Of a DNA stretch of 64,000 nt, positions 12,153-23,104 are shown in pieces; the stretch's first letter is position 1, and every line of letters begins with the position of its first letter. The stretch spans positions 81,568,994 to 81,632,993 of the forward strand of contig CM042013.1 in NCBI GenBank assembly GCA_023525715.1. Direction: 5' to 3'. Origin of the DNA: Cichorium intybus. Lineage: Eukaryota; Streptophyta; Magnoliopsida; Asterales; Asteraceae. The notes beneath the pieces are model-generated. The model saw nothing but the letters and a program-made list of their open reading frames with translations, had not been told where the DNA came from and searched no databases. Made by a program: the position numbers and the translations under genes.

Positions 12153-12841
12153 TATTGGGATTTGATCATATAACACAAAAACATATGCAGCGGAATACAA
12201 TTAAGATCAAACCACATAAAATTCCATGAACAAATTCAGGATCACATCAGTTTGTAGCAGATGATCGAAACTTTAAACAAGCAAGAATGTACCTCATGAA
12301 GTAGTTGCCTTTGTGATCTAGTCAAGGCCATGATTGCAGGATGATCAGGATCCAAAATGTGAATCCCTCTAGTGGCTTGTATCCAGGGAAAACCAGAAAA
12401 CCAGGCAGATCAAGAGCAAAGAACTCTAAACTGGAGGAGGGAGGAAGGTGATTGGCAGCTCCAAAGGGTTGGTGATGCCTTTGGGTGTCACCCCAAGGCC
12501 TCTATTTATAGTAAATGGCTCCTAGGGTTTCAAACTTAGAACCTTTTTGGTAGCTGCACCCCCTGGACTTGTTACATTGATTATATCTTAAATCAATTAC
12601 AATACAGTCCCTTTAATTGGTTCCAAATTAATCATACGTTAATGTACCAATTAAATTATTATTATTCTTTTAGTTTCCAATTAATTTATTCTAAACCCTA
12701 AACCCTAAATTAATTAAATAAATAACCTTTCCTCTATTTTGACTCTGAATGTTTTTCTGGGTTCTTAGGGCAACCCAAAAGGACTTTACATTTTATCATA
12801 AGTGTTCTAACAAGTTGATGACCTTGGACACTGTTCCAATA
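12153..12841 (-). repeat. 3' LTR of minus-strand Copia
   Basis: It is the partner of 25865-26562. In plus reading it runs from TATTGGGATTTGATCAT to GGACACTGTTCCAAT. It contains a TATA box (TATTTATA, about 12500-12510 in plus reading). The terminal bases are mutated compared with the other copy. Confidence 0.9.
12691..12709. repeat. Telomere-like (CCCTAAA) short array
   Basis: CTAAACCCTAAACCCTAAA lies within the 3' LTR. The matching place in the other LTR (about 26420-26440) has CTAGAAAATAATT instead, so this is a change in one copy only. It could be a chance duplication of CTAAACC or a repair-associated telomeric patch. Confidence 0.6.
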
Positions 12842-13694
12842 GTCTCCCACTTGGACAAGTTGTCAACTTGAACAACCTGAAAATCAGTAAAGTGTGCCAT
12901 CCAATGTAACTGCCAAAATCTTATCAACAAAAAGAGACGACTCGTAGAAAAGTGATCTTTTATTCCTCCGCTCTCAAGATATCAAGATGAACCCGGGTCA
13001 TGGAAATAGTCAGATCCTGATAGTTCAAAGTTTGTTTTTCGATAGTGATTTATGATGACCCATTTGAACCACGAATCAAACACATAGTCAGGGCTTGGCC
13101 AAGAACTTAGTGTCAACATCAAATCGTCGAGGGGCCTACAGATATCGCTTCTCCTTATTAGGTAGAAGGAATAGATAAACTTTGACTACATAGTCTCTAT
13201 CTATTTCATCATATCATACCTGTTATAAATACCAGTTACGAATAGCGTTTGAGTAGACCGAAGTATGAAAGAATCATAGTACAGATCCCTCATGCATCTC
13301 GGTTTGAAGAATAAGAGATATTATCATCCTAGATTACTTGTGACTAAACCCATGAAGTAATCTCTAGGTGTGGGTTGTTCCATACTTGGATCTCTACCAA
13401 GCACTCGTGAGGGTTAGTCGCAATCGCCATGCTATGTCTAATCTCTATAGACAATCTACTAACTCTCATGACAGTCTTAAATCACTACTTACTTCCAAGA
13501 GTACGACCGACTGTGGAAGTTTGAGTGTGTTAATAATCGGGAAGCGGGTTCCAAACATGCAAAAGTGAAACACAATGGTAATGCAATGAAATGGTGGGCA
13601 ATCAGCCTTTTATTAAATCTCCACTAAAAAATCACCAAGTCATGTACAATTAACATTGCTATATGTTTTGGTTATTAAATTATGAACTAAACAT
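12842..13694 (-). other. 3' untranslated region and PPT of minus-strand Copia
   Basis: CTCCCACTTG at 12844-12853 is the reverse of CAAGTGGGAG, a typical Copia polypurine tract next to the LTR. The rest up to the RNase H end shows no coding frame of note. Confidence 0.7.
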
Positions 13695-14498
13695 TCAAGA
13701 CATTTCACTAGCAAATCTAATTCCTGTGGTTCTCGTATGATCTTCATGCTTGGGCCGCGACAATGTTTTGGTGAATGGATTAGCTGGATTATCCTCTAAT
13801 GGTACTCTGCTCACCATGATGTCACCGTTTCCAACTCGGTTTTGAACATAGTGGTACTTTCTGAGTATGTGTTTTGATCTCCCATGGTTATTAGGTTCTT
13901 TAGTCAATGCGACTGCACCTTTGTTATCACAGAAGACTTCAAGGGGATCCTTGATGCTAGGAACAACGCCAAGATCAACGATGGAGTTCTTCAATCATGT
14001 AGCTTCCTTTGCAGCTTCGCTTGCTACTATATACTCTGACTCGCACGTTGAGTCGGCTACCGACTTTTTCTTCAAACTTTTCCAAGTGACAGCTCCTCTA
14101 TTTAACATGAACACCCATCCTGATTGTGAGCAAGAGTCATCTTTATCTATTTGGAAACTTGCGTCACTAAACCCAGTTACTCTTAGCTCATCTCTTCCTC
14201 CATATACCAGGCATATTTCTTGAGTTATTCTCAGATACTTAAGAATGCCTCTAACCGCTGTCCAATGAATATCGCCAGGATTGTCCTGATATCTGCTCAC
14301 GAATCTTAAAGCATATGAAACATCAGGTCGAGTATATATCATGGCATACATGATCGATCCTACAGCCGATGCAAATGGGATTCGACTCATCCTATCCATT
14401 TCATCATCAGTCTTGGGACATTGCTCTTTACTTAGCTTTATCCCTTGCTGTATGGGCAAGAATCCTTTCTTGGAACAATCCATCCTGAATTTCTTCAA
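13695..14498 (-). pseudogene. pol: Copia RNase H domain (broken)
   Basis: Two abutting minus-strand frames encode the Copia RNase H. The first (14498-13995) has the SRIPFASAVGSIMYAM and TRPDVSYALRFVSRYQ lead-in, then the catalytic region VTGFSDASFQ (Asp) and STCESEYIVASEAAKEA (Glu). The second (13994-13695) has VFCDNKGAVALTKEP (Asp) and SKHILRKYHYVQN (His), then the usual tail NPANPFTKTLS. The frame changes at about 13995. This domain would degrade the RNA template and finish pol. Confidence 0.85.
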
Positions 14499-14608
14499 GA
14501 TCTTGTCCAGTTATGTACTCTACCTAAGCGCTATCATACGTTTTAAGATGCATTTCCCAGATCCTTTATAGCAAGATCTTGTCCAGTTATGTACTCTATC
14601 TAAGCGCC
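14498..14608 (-). repeat. 77-bp tandem duplication in the RT-RNase H linker
   Basis: AGATCTTGTCCAGTTATG followed by TACTCTAYCTAAGCGC occurs at 14498-14531 and again at 14575-14608. The flanking AAGATGCATTTCCC also occurs twice (about 14545 and 14647). The duplication breaks the linker between RT and RNase H. Confidence 0.75.
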
Positions 14609-14622
14609 ATCCTGAATTTCCT

Positions 14623-15624
14623 TTAGATCTTTATACCAAGTATATAAGATGCATTTCCCATATCCTTTATAGGTAAACATTTCCCAAGCCAGGCCTTTAC
14701 ACTCTGTAAGCTTGGGATATCGTTTCCTATAAGGAGTATGTCATCGACATACAGTATCAGAAAAACTACATTACTCCCACTAGATCTGACATATATGCAG
14801 GATTCATACTGACTTCTAGAAAAACCAAACTCTTTGATCTTCTCATTGAAGCATATGTTCCAGCTGCAAGAAGCTTTTTTAAGTCTATAAATGGAATTTT
14901 TAAGCTTACACACTCTATTTGGATACTTGTTGTCTGTAAAACTTTCCGGTTGTTCCATATACACATCCTCCGACAGTTTTCTGTTCAGGAAAGAGGTTTT
15001 GACATCCATATGCCATATTTCATAGTCATGAAACGCAGCAATGGCAAGTAACACTCTAAAAGACATTATCTTGGTTACTGGAGAGAAAGTTTCATTGTGA
15101 TCAATTCCTTGAGTCTGAATGAAACCCTTTGCAACCAATCTGGCCTTGAATGTATGTATTTTCTCATTCATGTCAGTCTTCTTCTTGAAGATCCACTTAC
15201 ACCCAATGGTCTTTAGACCTGGTGTTGGATCAACCAAGTTCCAAACTTGGTTGTCATACATGGACTGAATCTCACTCTCCATGACTTCTTTCCATTTATT
15301 AGCCTCAGGGCCTGCCATCGCTTCCTTGTAGCTGGATGGCTCATCCTCACTAACCAGTGTTTTATCACTGATCAATGTGTCACCATCTGTAGTATTGGAA
15401 CCATAGAACTCAGGAGGTAGACGCACTCTGCTGGATCTGTCGAGCGGCGGTGGACATATGTCAGTTTCATCAACAGGAATCTCTTCCTCGGGTTGAATAC
15501 CAGTGTCAACTATAGGTTTATTATCGACAGACTCTTTAATTTCTTCAAGATCTATTTTGCTCCCACCAGCTTCTTTGGATATGAGGTCTCTTTCCACGAA
15601 CACTCTTATTCGAGCAACAAACAC
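14623..15624 (-). pseudogene. pol: Copia reverse transcriptase, second copy
   Basis: A 333-codon open frame covers the integrase-RT linker and most of RT. Landmarks are EANKWKEVMESEIQSM, QVWNLVDPTPG, IGCKWIFKKKTD, FKARLVAKGF, MDVKTSFLNRKL and the catalytic box YVDD (codons at 14740-14751), then VKAWLGKCLPIKDMG. The usual NG of FLNGKL is NR here. A stop at the linker to RNase H and breaks upstream make it non-functional, although the RT domain itself is largely open. Confidence 0.9.
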
Positions 15625-16374
15625 TTTGTTCTAGGAAGACTAGTAAACCAAGTACCCAAAGGACCCTCATAGGTAACCGACGAAATAATACTTATATGCT
15701 ATGGATTTAAGTTTGTCATGAGCTTTGCCCCGAACGAAGATTTCATAACCCTAGACTTTTATGTGTGCTAGTGAGGGACGTTCTCCACTCCACACTTCAT
15801 AGGGTGTTTTTGCAACCTTCTGAGTTGGAATGATGTTTAAGATATGAGTTGCAGTTTCTAAGGCATGGCCCTAGAAACTTATTGGAAGTGTAGCACAACT
15901 CATCATGGATCGAACCATTCCTGACAGCGTTCAATTTCTCCTTTCAAACAGACTGTTGTGCCGCGGTGTTCTTGGAGGAGAGAATTGTGAAACTATTCCA
16001 CAATCCCTAAGATGATTGTAGAATTCTTGACTAGGATATTCTCCGCTTCTATCAGAACAAATTATCTTAATTTTCTTGCCCAGATGATTTTCTACTTTGT
16101 TTTGGAATTCTTTGAACACTCCAAAGGTTTCTGACTTATGTTTAATCAGATAAACATACACGTATCTACTAAAATTATTAGTAAATGTTAGCAAAGTTGC
16201 GATCACCCTCTTTTGTGGCGGATCTGAATGGTCTACAGACATCTGTGTGGATTAGATCCAATAGATCCTTGCCTCTTTCACAGCTGAATGGCAATTTGGT
16301 CATCTTGCCAAGTAAGCAAGACTCACATACATCATCCGACTTTAAGTCAAATGATTCCAAGACTCCTTCGACTG
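15625..16374 (-). pseudogene. pol: Copia GAG-pre-integrase and integrase, second copy
   Basis: In coding direction: CESCLLGKMTKLPFS (zinc-binding end), DLIHTDVCRPF (first catalytic Asp, near 16247), FSRYVYVYLIKHKSETF, IICSDRSGEY (second Asp, near 16057), FSPPRTPRHNS and ERRN (Glu, near 15943). Frames 16402-16178 and 16242-15931 overlap out of phase, and stops follow ERRN. The C-terminal segment 15930-15625 (RPSLAHIKV-like) is out of frame. The D, D and E residues are visible, but the protein is broken. Confidence 0.85.
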
Positions 16375-16447
16375 AATCTCGCTCTCCATGGCTTCTTTCC
16401 ATTTATTAGCCTTGGGGCCTACCATCGTTTCCTTGTAGTTGGATGGC
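16370..16447 (-). pseudogene. Junction of RT start onto GAG-pre-integrase (internal duplication point)
   Basis: From 16447 down to about 16375 the minus strand encodes the early RT segment (ANKWKEAMESEIQ), which continues from 22167 across the nested insertion. At GACTG (16370-16374, CAGTC on the coding strand) it jumps to GAG-pre-integrase sequence. The same RT segment is found uninterrupted at 15270-15340, and the same pre-integrase start lies at 23105-23170. So a block from pre-integrase to early RT is present twice. Confidence 0.75.
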
Positions 16448-17442
16448 TGACACGTCGCAGTCGTCGATGCGGTCAAAAAATACTAAGATTTAACATACAG
16501 CTCACTAGTTAGCAACAAGTAAGGGTCGAACCATGGAGTCAGTGATTGGCACTCTGTATCAATAAACCGATCTATATTGTTACTCTATAGACGGCGAATA
16601 AATAACACGTGGACACAAACCAAACATAAACAAAAACCAAAACAAAACTCAGATCTGATTGTAGATCGAGAAAACAATATAAACCGAATGATTACTTTTA
16701 TAAAACCAAATCAAACCAACAATCGTTCAAACTCAAACTAAACAAATAACCAAACTCAGAATATTCAAACTAATCAAATCTACGAAAATAATCTAAACTA
16801 GAACATCATGTAATCGACGGAAATTCCAACTGTGGAATATCTCGATACCGAGTTGATAAAAGGATAAAAATACCAAAGAACTAACCAAACTATCGATTAC
16901 TACTGAAAAACTGACGAAAGTGTACTTCCGGATCCCTCTCTGGTGCCCCGGGATGCCTCTAAAGTCGTACAGGGGTCCGGTATTTATAGTGGTGCGTTTT
17001 CGTTGTCCCACGGCGCGGACAAGGCTTTCCCGCGACACGCGCCTCTTCCAGAGCCCATTATCTCGGAGTTTGAAATTCAAAAACGAAGATTTTATCATTT
17101 TGGGACATTAGCGTCGCTAACTTTAACGTTAGCGGGGCTAATTCTTGCTTCCGGAAACTTCCTTGTGCGTTCTGAATTCAAAAAACGAAGGTTTCCATCC
17201 TGGACAACATTAGCGACGCTAACAGGAGAGGTTAGCATCGCTAACTTTTCCTGATTTCCCTCTTTTGTCCGTTTTTGCTCTGTAACTTCTTCCAATTTGC
17301 ACTAAAACCCCTGCATTTACACTAAAAACATTTCCAAGCACTTTGGCACAAAACTAAGTGATTATAGTGAATTTAGAAAGATAAACTAACTAAAACCTGG
17401 CTAAATAACGAGTAGAATACTTGATATTACTAGACGTTGTCA
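16448..17442 (-). repeat. 3' LTR of minus-strand Athila-like element
   Basis: In plus reading it starts TGACACGTCGCAGTCG and ends ACTAGACGTTGTCA. It contains four GTTAGCGNCGCTAAC-type palindromes (17108-17121, 17128-17142, 17210-17223, 17231-17245) and two CG-rich blocks (17009-17020, 17029-17043) upstream of its TATA box. Confidence 0.92.
16981..16988 (-). promoter_or_regulatory. LTR TATA box
   Basis: TATTTATA in plus reading is TATAAATA on the coding strand. It lies in the same place as TATAAATAGAGGC in the related LTRs at 53591 and 59563. Palindromic CG-rich motifs lie immediately upstream. Confidence 0.75.
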
Positions 17443-17459
17443 AACACCTCGCACTTGTG
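17443..17459 (-). other. Polypurine tract
   Basis: AACACCTCGCACTTGTG is the reverse of CACAAGTGCGAGGTGTT, next to the 3' LTR. It is a variant of the CACAAGTGTGGGGTGTT tract of the plus-strand relative. Confidence 0.8.
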
Positions 17460-19110
17460 TTTTGCTTGTCCCCAAGCAAGTGAGTTTTTAACAAATTCTA
17501 ACAAGAACTCAAACATTTTTTAATATCGTCAATTTCAAAGTTTATTGTATTCAAAAGTTAGATGAAAAATTTTTTTGAGAAAATTTACCAAAATACCCTT
17601 TGGGATTCACGACTTTCTAAAGAACCCTTGATTACAAATTTTCGTTAAGGAATTATCCATGACTTTTGATGTTGTCCGTGTAACGAGCTTTCGAAAACAC
17701 TAACTCATACCAGACGATCTTAGGTAGTGAGGAGCATAAATGCCCTACGGGCCATCCTTTTCGGACCTACCAGCTCAAACAACAAAGGCCACTCATTGAT
17801 TTTTCTCTCCTGAGTCCCAATCCAAAGATATTCTGAATCCAGAATTTTTTTAACTTCCAAGCACTCAACTTATTTTAACTCAAAACTAGCATGTTAACAA
17901 ATAAATAATATTCCTTGAAAAATAACATAATGATATAACATTCAAAATCTATTAGTTTCCAAGTTACAATTTCTTAAAAAAAAATTGAAAATTTGAAAAT
18001 TTTGAAAAATCAGACTTTTCCGCAAAAATTCAAAACTCTTTTCGACCGTCCCTACCCCACACTTTAAACCGTACAACATCCCCGTTGTACATAGAAAAAC
18101 TCAAAACAAGGGAGAAAAGAGTTTCCCCTTTTTGGAACGGTGAACTGCTTGATTGTCGGGACCATTTGTAATAGGATCGATCATTCGTACCATTCTCAAT
18201 GAAATCCGAGAGTGGGGCCGCAGCAAGGAACACGACGGCATAATGCAAGTGCATGGGTACAATGACCCCACACTTGCGTTATGCAACTCCAAACGTTTGG
18301 TGCAACAACCACAGTTTGGAGAGATACTATTCACACTAACAAACACATTAAAAATAAAAGTTGCAAAACAAAAAAGAAGATTATACATTGCGAGTTGTCC
18401 TTCTTGCTGATTCCCCGTCTCCGTGATGCCGGTGTGTCAAGGTCGCGAAGCGATGAGATCCAGTATCCATCGATAAAGGTTGAAGGTCAGCGGCACCACA
18501 TAAAGATGTTCGCCTCGCGAGTATACGCGAAAAGCCCTTGTGTATCGGGTCTACCCTCGATCCGTGTCGCGGTTTGGTGATGTTCGCGGCGCGAATTCTG
18601 AATTTTCCATTCTTTTTTTTCATTTCTAATCCCTCATCCTCATCTCACATACGGTATCACACTGAACAATGATTATCTCCAATGATATTTTGACCAAAAA
18701 TAAAAATAAAAATACTTCTCGAAAATCGGGTTGCCTCGCGAAAGCGCTTCTTTGTTCGGTCTTTTACCTGGACCACCCTTCAATGGCTACGGTGGGTCGT
18801 ATGTCATTTGTCTTCGCTGAATATCAGCCTCCACCGTTCCTTCATTGTCCCAATGCTCCTCCAACTTTCCTGGAACAAATGGCTTGCCGGTTCTTCTACT
18901 GTTGCCCGGTCGCCGCCTTCCGATTAATTTGCGTGAGTACTTGGAGGTGGCTTTAAACCTCCAGGCTCGATCTTTCCTTCGGTGTCTCTTCAAAATCACC
19001 TGCTTGACATGGAGAGCACCTAGTGCCAGCCCTAGTAGATGTTTTGCGAAGCATTTGTTCGTATCTTGCGTTTTGTCTGCAGCTTACGGTTTTGGCCTGC
19101 AATACCAATA
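17460..19110 (-). other. Long 3' region of the minus-strand Athila-like element
   Basis: 17460-18100 aligns with the 3' non-coding region of the plus-strand relative (58650-59230 reversed). Two further PPT-like motifs (ACCCCACACTT) sit at 18054-18064 and 18265-18275. 18420-18610 is CG-rich with Sau3A-like and CGCG-containing motifs, matching the block upstream of the env-position ORF in the relative. 18620-19110 encodes no recognisable protein; a minus frame at 18999-18787 is basic and Arg-rich, of unknown nature. Confidence 0.6.
18071..18090 (-). other. Conserved hairpin GTACAAC-N6-GTTGTAC
   Basis: The 7-bp stem GTACAAC/GTTGTAC with loop ATCCCC (GGGGAT on the coding strand) is identical in stem and loop to 58662-58681 in the other Athila-like element, at a similar distance from the 3' LTR. 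Confidence 0.7.
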
Positions 19111-19172
19111 AAACTTTTCCAATTGAATAGGATCAGAGGGCATAATATTGGCATGCTCCAGAATTTCATCAT

Positions 19173-19801
19173 TCATATGGTATTGATCACATCCAACTTT
19201 CCACTCATTAATGGATCATGAGTGCCGAGAAAATCATGTTTCTCGTTTTCAAAAACCACAGCATCGTCATCATCATCTTGGTCATCGTCTAACAGGTGGA
19301 TCAACACCAAAAGTGAGTGACTGGCATTGTGTGATGATGGTACAAATTCACTCATCACCAGATCTTTACTTTAAAATTTTCAAATTTTTCAAAAATTCCA
19401 GGGTTGGGGGTGATATTGTCATCTACACCCCCTCCCTCAATAACTGTCTTGATCACGTTGTCTGGTGATGGTATGGATTCACTCATCACCTCAACTTGAA
19501 TTTCAAAAGAATCAACAGTTTAAATAATTTCAAGAGTTGTTAGGTAAGGGTTAGTATTGTCATCTACAGCCCCCTCCACAATTTCCTCTTCAACCAAATC
19601 GTCTGGTAATGGTATAGATTCACTCATCACCAGATCTTGATTATCAACATTCTCAAAAACATCAAAAGTTATGGAGTCGGGGGTAGTATTGTCATCTACA
19701 ACCTCCTCCTTAGCAACCATTACGATCATCTTAGTGGTCTCTTGACTTTCCCAAGGTGTATGAACTTTCATCACCTGTTCATGTGATGCAGGTTCACACA
19801 T
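19173..19801 (-). pseudogene. Acidic repetitive coding segment
   Basis: Minus-strand frames here encode Asp/Glu-rich repeats (for example DDDQDDDDDAV, MSESIPLPDDLVEEE, VDDNTNP). In DNA, three copies of a unit of about 140 bp are visible: GATATTGTCATCTAC near 19412, AGTATTGTCATCTAC near 19549 and 19689, each near a TTCACTCATCACC block (19350, 19479, 19620). No known domain is recognised. It lies between gag and the 3' region, where protease and pol would be expected. The frame is broken between copies. Confidence 0.55.
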
Positions 19802-19972
19802 AGTATCATTGGTATTAAAATCACTTGCCTCGGTTTCTGGCGAGTATAGCTATGGCCCTAACTTTTGGTCACTCAAAAAACATGACTCAGTGCAGTTACC
19901 TTGATGGTTGTTGTATTGATGGTTGTAATTACCATTGTAACTCTGCCCTCCCTGATTATTCGTCCTATATGG

Positions 19973-21049
19973 TCATCCGTCATTGTTCTTGTGGTATTGC
20001 TCTTGACCATACACTTGATTAACCTCTTGACCGTGCTGCTGTTGATTTGGTAGTTCTTGATGCACGGTGGTCAATAATACATCAAACTTCCAACTAAGGG
20101 CACCGATCTCATTCTTCACCTCCTTCTTCCAGCCGTTATCAATATATACTGCTGCCGTCGATGAGGTGTTGTTTGTCTTCCTTGCTGAATAACTGTTCTT
20201 GGATCCATTGTTGAGTTGGTCCAAGAACCTCCATATTGTCTCGCTATCTTGCATCATAATTGTCCCTCCAAATGGTGCATAATCGTGGCTTGACCCATAC
20301 TGTCGACACCGTCGTAAAATATCATGACCAACTGCCATCGTGGAAACTCGTGGTGTGGACATGAGTGTAACAGCTCCTTCAATCTCTTGAAAGCATCATG
20401 GAATGCTTCCTCAGGATTTTTCTTAGAAATCCTGTATATCTCTTCTTACTTCCATTGTCTTGCTTGCAGGGTAGAACTCCTACAAGAACATTGTCCTCAA
20501 CTGCTTCCAAGTAATGATACTGTTGGTTGGCAGTGACATGAATCAATACTTAGCCTTGCCTTTTAGTGTGAACAGAAACAACCTAAGCCTAAATAAATTC
20601 CTATTAGCATTTCTAGGTATGTTCACGTTGACTATAGCTAAGCACTCGTGACGATGATTATAAGGATTATATTGTTTATAACCCCTAAAATGAGGCAACA
20701 CACCTAACTACTCGGCCCCAATCTCTACCAGACAATTTACATTTTCAAGAAAAAATATAGGCGATGCCTCATCGTATTCCTGCGGTTGGAAATGCGATGT
20801 TACCGACTGCTTTATCGGTTGTGGAAAGTAAAGCGGAGGAACAAAATTACAATTATTGTAGACCGTATTATTATAGTACTGTTCTCCTCGCCGCTGATTG
20901 TGCTTCTTGGTGTGCATGTTTTGTTCGTACTGATTCGAACTTCCATACCCATTGTCATTGAATGATCCATTGTAGCAATCATTCTCGTAATGGTTATAGA
21001 TCGGACCATCATAACATGTGTATTTACCCGTATACATGCAATCGCCCAT
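19973..21049 (-). pseudogene. gag: Athila-type gag, broken
   Basis: It starts near the PBS (Met codon 21047-21049, MGDCMYTGKYTCYDG). The N-terminal half is Asn/Tyr/Gln-rich and ends with SVTSHFQPQEYDEASPI, which matches SVASHFQPREYDDSSPI in the plus-strand relative. The capsid-like core (20700-20400) is recognisable with PYNH, NANRNLFRLRLF, SIITWKQLR and EFYPASKT but has several stops. The end (20362-19973) has the FGGTIM-type motif and a Gln-rich tail (NQQQHGQEVNQVYGQEQ). It is a dead structural protein gene. Confidence 0.8.
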
Positions 21050-21140
21050 TATGAGGACGTACACATAGGAAAAATTAAAAAAACTAAAATCAATCATCTG
21101 AAGAACAATCGAAAATTGACACAGAGTGTCAAGCGCACAA

Positions 21141-21159
21141 CTCCCCTGCAACGGCGTCA
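21141..21159 (-). other. Primer binding site, Asp-tRNA type (mutated)
   Basis: CTCCCCTGCAACGGCGTCA is the reverse of TGACGCCGTTGCAGGGGAG, two changes from the standard TGGCGCCGTTGCCGGGGA. It is 5 bp from the 5' LTR. Confidence 0.8.
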
Positions 21160-21164
21160 AAATT

Positions 21165-22161
21165 TAACACGTCGCAGTCGTCGATGCAGTCAAAATTACT
21201 AGAGTTAACCTTACAGCTCACTAGTTAGTGGAAAGTAAGGGTCGAACCGTGGAGTCAGTGGTTGGCGCTCTGTGTCGATAAACCGATCTATAGTGTTACT
21301 CTATAGACGGCAGATCAATAACATGTGGGAATAAACCAAACATAAACAAAAACCAAAACAAAACTTAGATCTGATTGCAGATCGACAAAACAATATAAAC
21401 CGAATGATTACTTTTATAAAACAAAAATCAAACCAACAATCGTTCAAACTAAAACCAAACAAATAACCAAACTCAGAATATTCAAACTAATCAGATCTAC
21501 AAAAATAATCTAAACTAGAACGTCGTGTAATAAACAGATATTCCAATTGCGGAATACCTCGATATCGAGTTGATAAAACGACAAAAATACCAAATAACTA
21601 ACCAACCTATCGATTGCTACTGAAAAACTGACGAACGTATACTTTTGGATCCCTCTGTGGTGCCTCGGGATACCTCTAAAGTCGTACAGGGGTCCGGTAT
21701 TTATAGTGGTGCGTTTTCGGGGTCCCGCGGCGCGGACAAGGCTTTCCCGCGACGTGCGCCTCTTCCAGAGCCCGTTATCTCGGAGTTTGAAATTCAAAAA
21801 CGAGGATTTTATCGTTTCGGGACATTAGCGTCACTAACATTAATGTTAGCAGCGCTAATTCTTGCTTCTGGAAGCTTCCTTGGCGCACGTTCTGAATTCA
21901 AAAACGAAGGTTTCCCTCCTGGCCAACATTAGCGATGCTAACAGGAGAGGTTAGTGTTCCTAACTTTTACTGATTTCCCTCTTTTGTCCATTTTTGCTCC
22001 GTAACTTCTCCCATTTTGCACTAAAACCCCTGTATTTACATTAAAAACATTTCTAAGCACTTTGGTACAAAAGTAAGTGATTATAGTCAATTTAGAAGGA
22101 TAAACTAACTAAAACCCGGCTAAATAACGACTAGAATACTTAATATTACTCGGCGTTGTCA
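21165..22161 (-). repeat. 5' LTR of minus-strand Athila-like element
   Basis: It is the partner of 16448-17442. Palindromes are at 21825-21838, 21845-21859, 21929-21942 and 21950-21964, partly mutated. The first base pair of the usual TGACA end reads TAACA. The TATA box is at about 21699-21706 (TATTTATA in plus reading). Confidence 0.92.
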
Positions 22162-22166
22162 ATGGC

Positions 22167-23104
22167 TCATCCTTACTGACTAGTGTTTTATCACTGATCA
22201 GTGTGTCACCCTCTATAGTAATATGGGAACCATAGAACTCAGGAGGTAGACACACTTTACTGGATCTGCCGAGCGGTGGTGGACATATGTTAGTTTCTTC
22301 AACATGAATCTCTTCCTCGGGTTCAGTACCAGTGTCAACTATAGGTTCATCATAGGCAAACTCTTGAATTTCTTCAATATCTATTTCGCTCCCACTAGCT
22401 TCTTTGGATATGCGGTCTCTTTCCAGAAACACTCCTCTTCGAGCAACAAAAACTTTTTTATCGGAAGACTTGTAAACCAAGTACCCAAAGGACCTTCGCA
22501 AGTAACCGACGAAATAACACTTCTCTGCTCTAGGTTCAAGTTTGTCATGAGCTTCGTGTCGAACGAAAACTTCACAACCCCATACTTTATGTGTGCTATT
22601 GAGGGACGTTCTCCACTCCACACTCAAAGGGTGTTATTGCAACCTTCTTAGTTGGAATGAGGTTTAAGATATGAGTTGTAGTTTCTAAGGCATGGCCCCA
22701 GAAACTTATTGGACGTGTAGCACGACTCCTCATAGATCGAACCATGTCTAACAGCGTTCGATTTCTTCTTTCAGACACAATGTTGTGCTACGGTGTTCTT
22801 GGAGGAGAGAATTGTGAAACTATTCCACAATACCTAAAATGATCGTAGAATTCTTGACTAAGATATTCTCCGCCTCTATCATAAAGAATTATCTTAATCT
22901 TCTTGCCCAGTTGATTTTCTACTTTGTTTTGGAATTCTTTGAACACTTTAAATGTTTCCGACTTATGTTTAATCAGATAAACATAACCGTATCTACTGAA
23001 ATCATCAGTAAATGTTAACAAAGTAGCGACCACCCTGTCTTGTGGCGGATCTGAACGGTCCATAGACATCTATGTGGATTAGGTCCAATAGATCCTTGCC
23101 TCTT
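22167..23104 (-). pseudogene. pol: Copia integrase and start of RT, first copy
   Basis: Integrase pieces: DDFSRYGYVYLIKHKSE, QLGKKIKIILYDRGGEY (second Asp), FSPPRTP, then after a frameshift ERRNRTLLDMVRSM (Glu) and FWGHALETTTHILN. The C-terminal part at 22627-22167 (YFVGYLRRSFGYLVYKSSDK, VFVARRGVFLERD) runs into the integrase-RT linker (LPPEFYGSHITIEGD) and is cut by the Athila-like insertion. The first catalytic Asp region is scrambled near 23080. Frames shift at about 22790 and 22620. Confidence 0.85.

Larger units (their letters stand above)
16448..22161 (-). mobile_element. Athila-like Ty3/Gypsy element, minus strand, pol-less
   Basis: LTRs of about 995 bp (16448-17442 and 21165-22161) bound a 3.7-kb interior. 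The TSD ATGGC is exact (16443-16447 and 22162-22166). The primer site is a mutated Asp-tRNA type (21141-21159) and the PPT is at 17443-17459. The interior has a broken gag next to the PBS, an acidic repetitive segment, and a long 3' region homologous to the plus-strand Athila-like element at 53260-60364. No RT, RNase H or integrase is recognised. It is inserted in the early RT/linker part of the Copia host. Confidence 0.9.

Noticed and set aside
13867..14223. Plus-strand 118-codon frame
   Set aside because: Antisense to Copia RNase H; explained by that domain.
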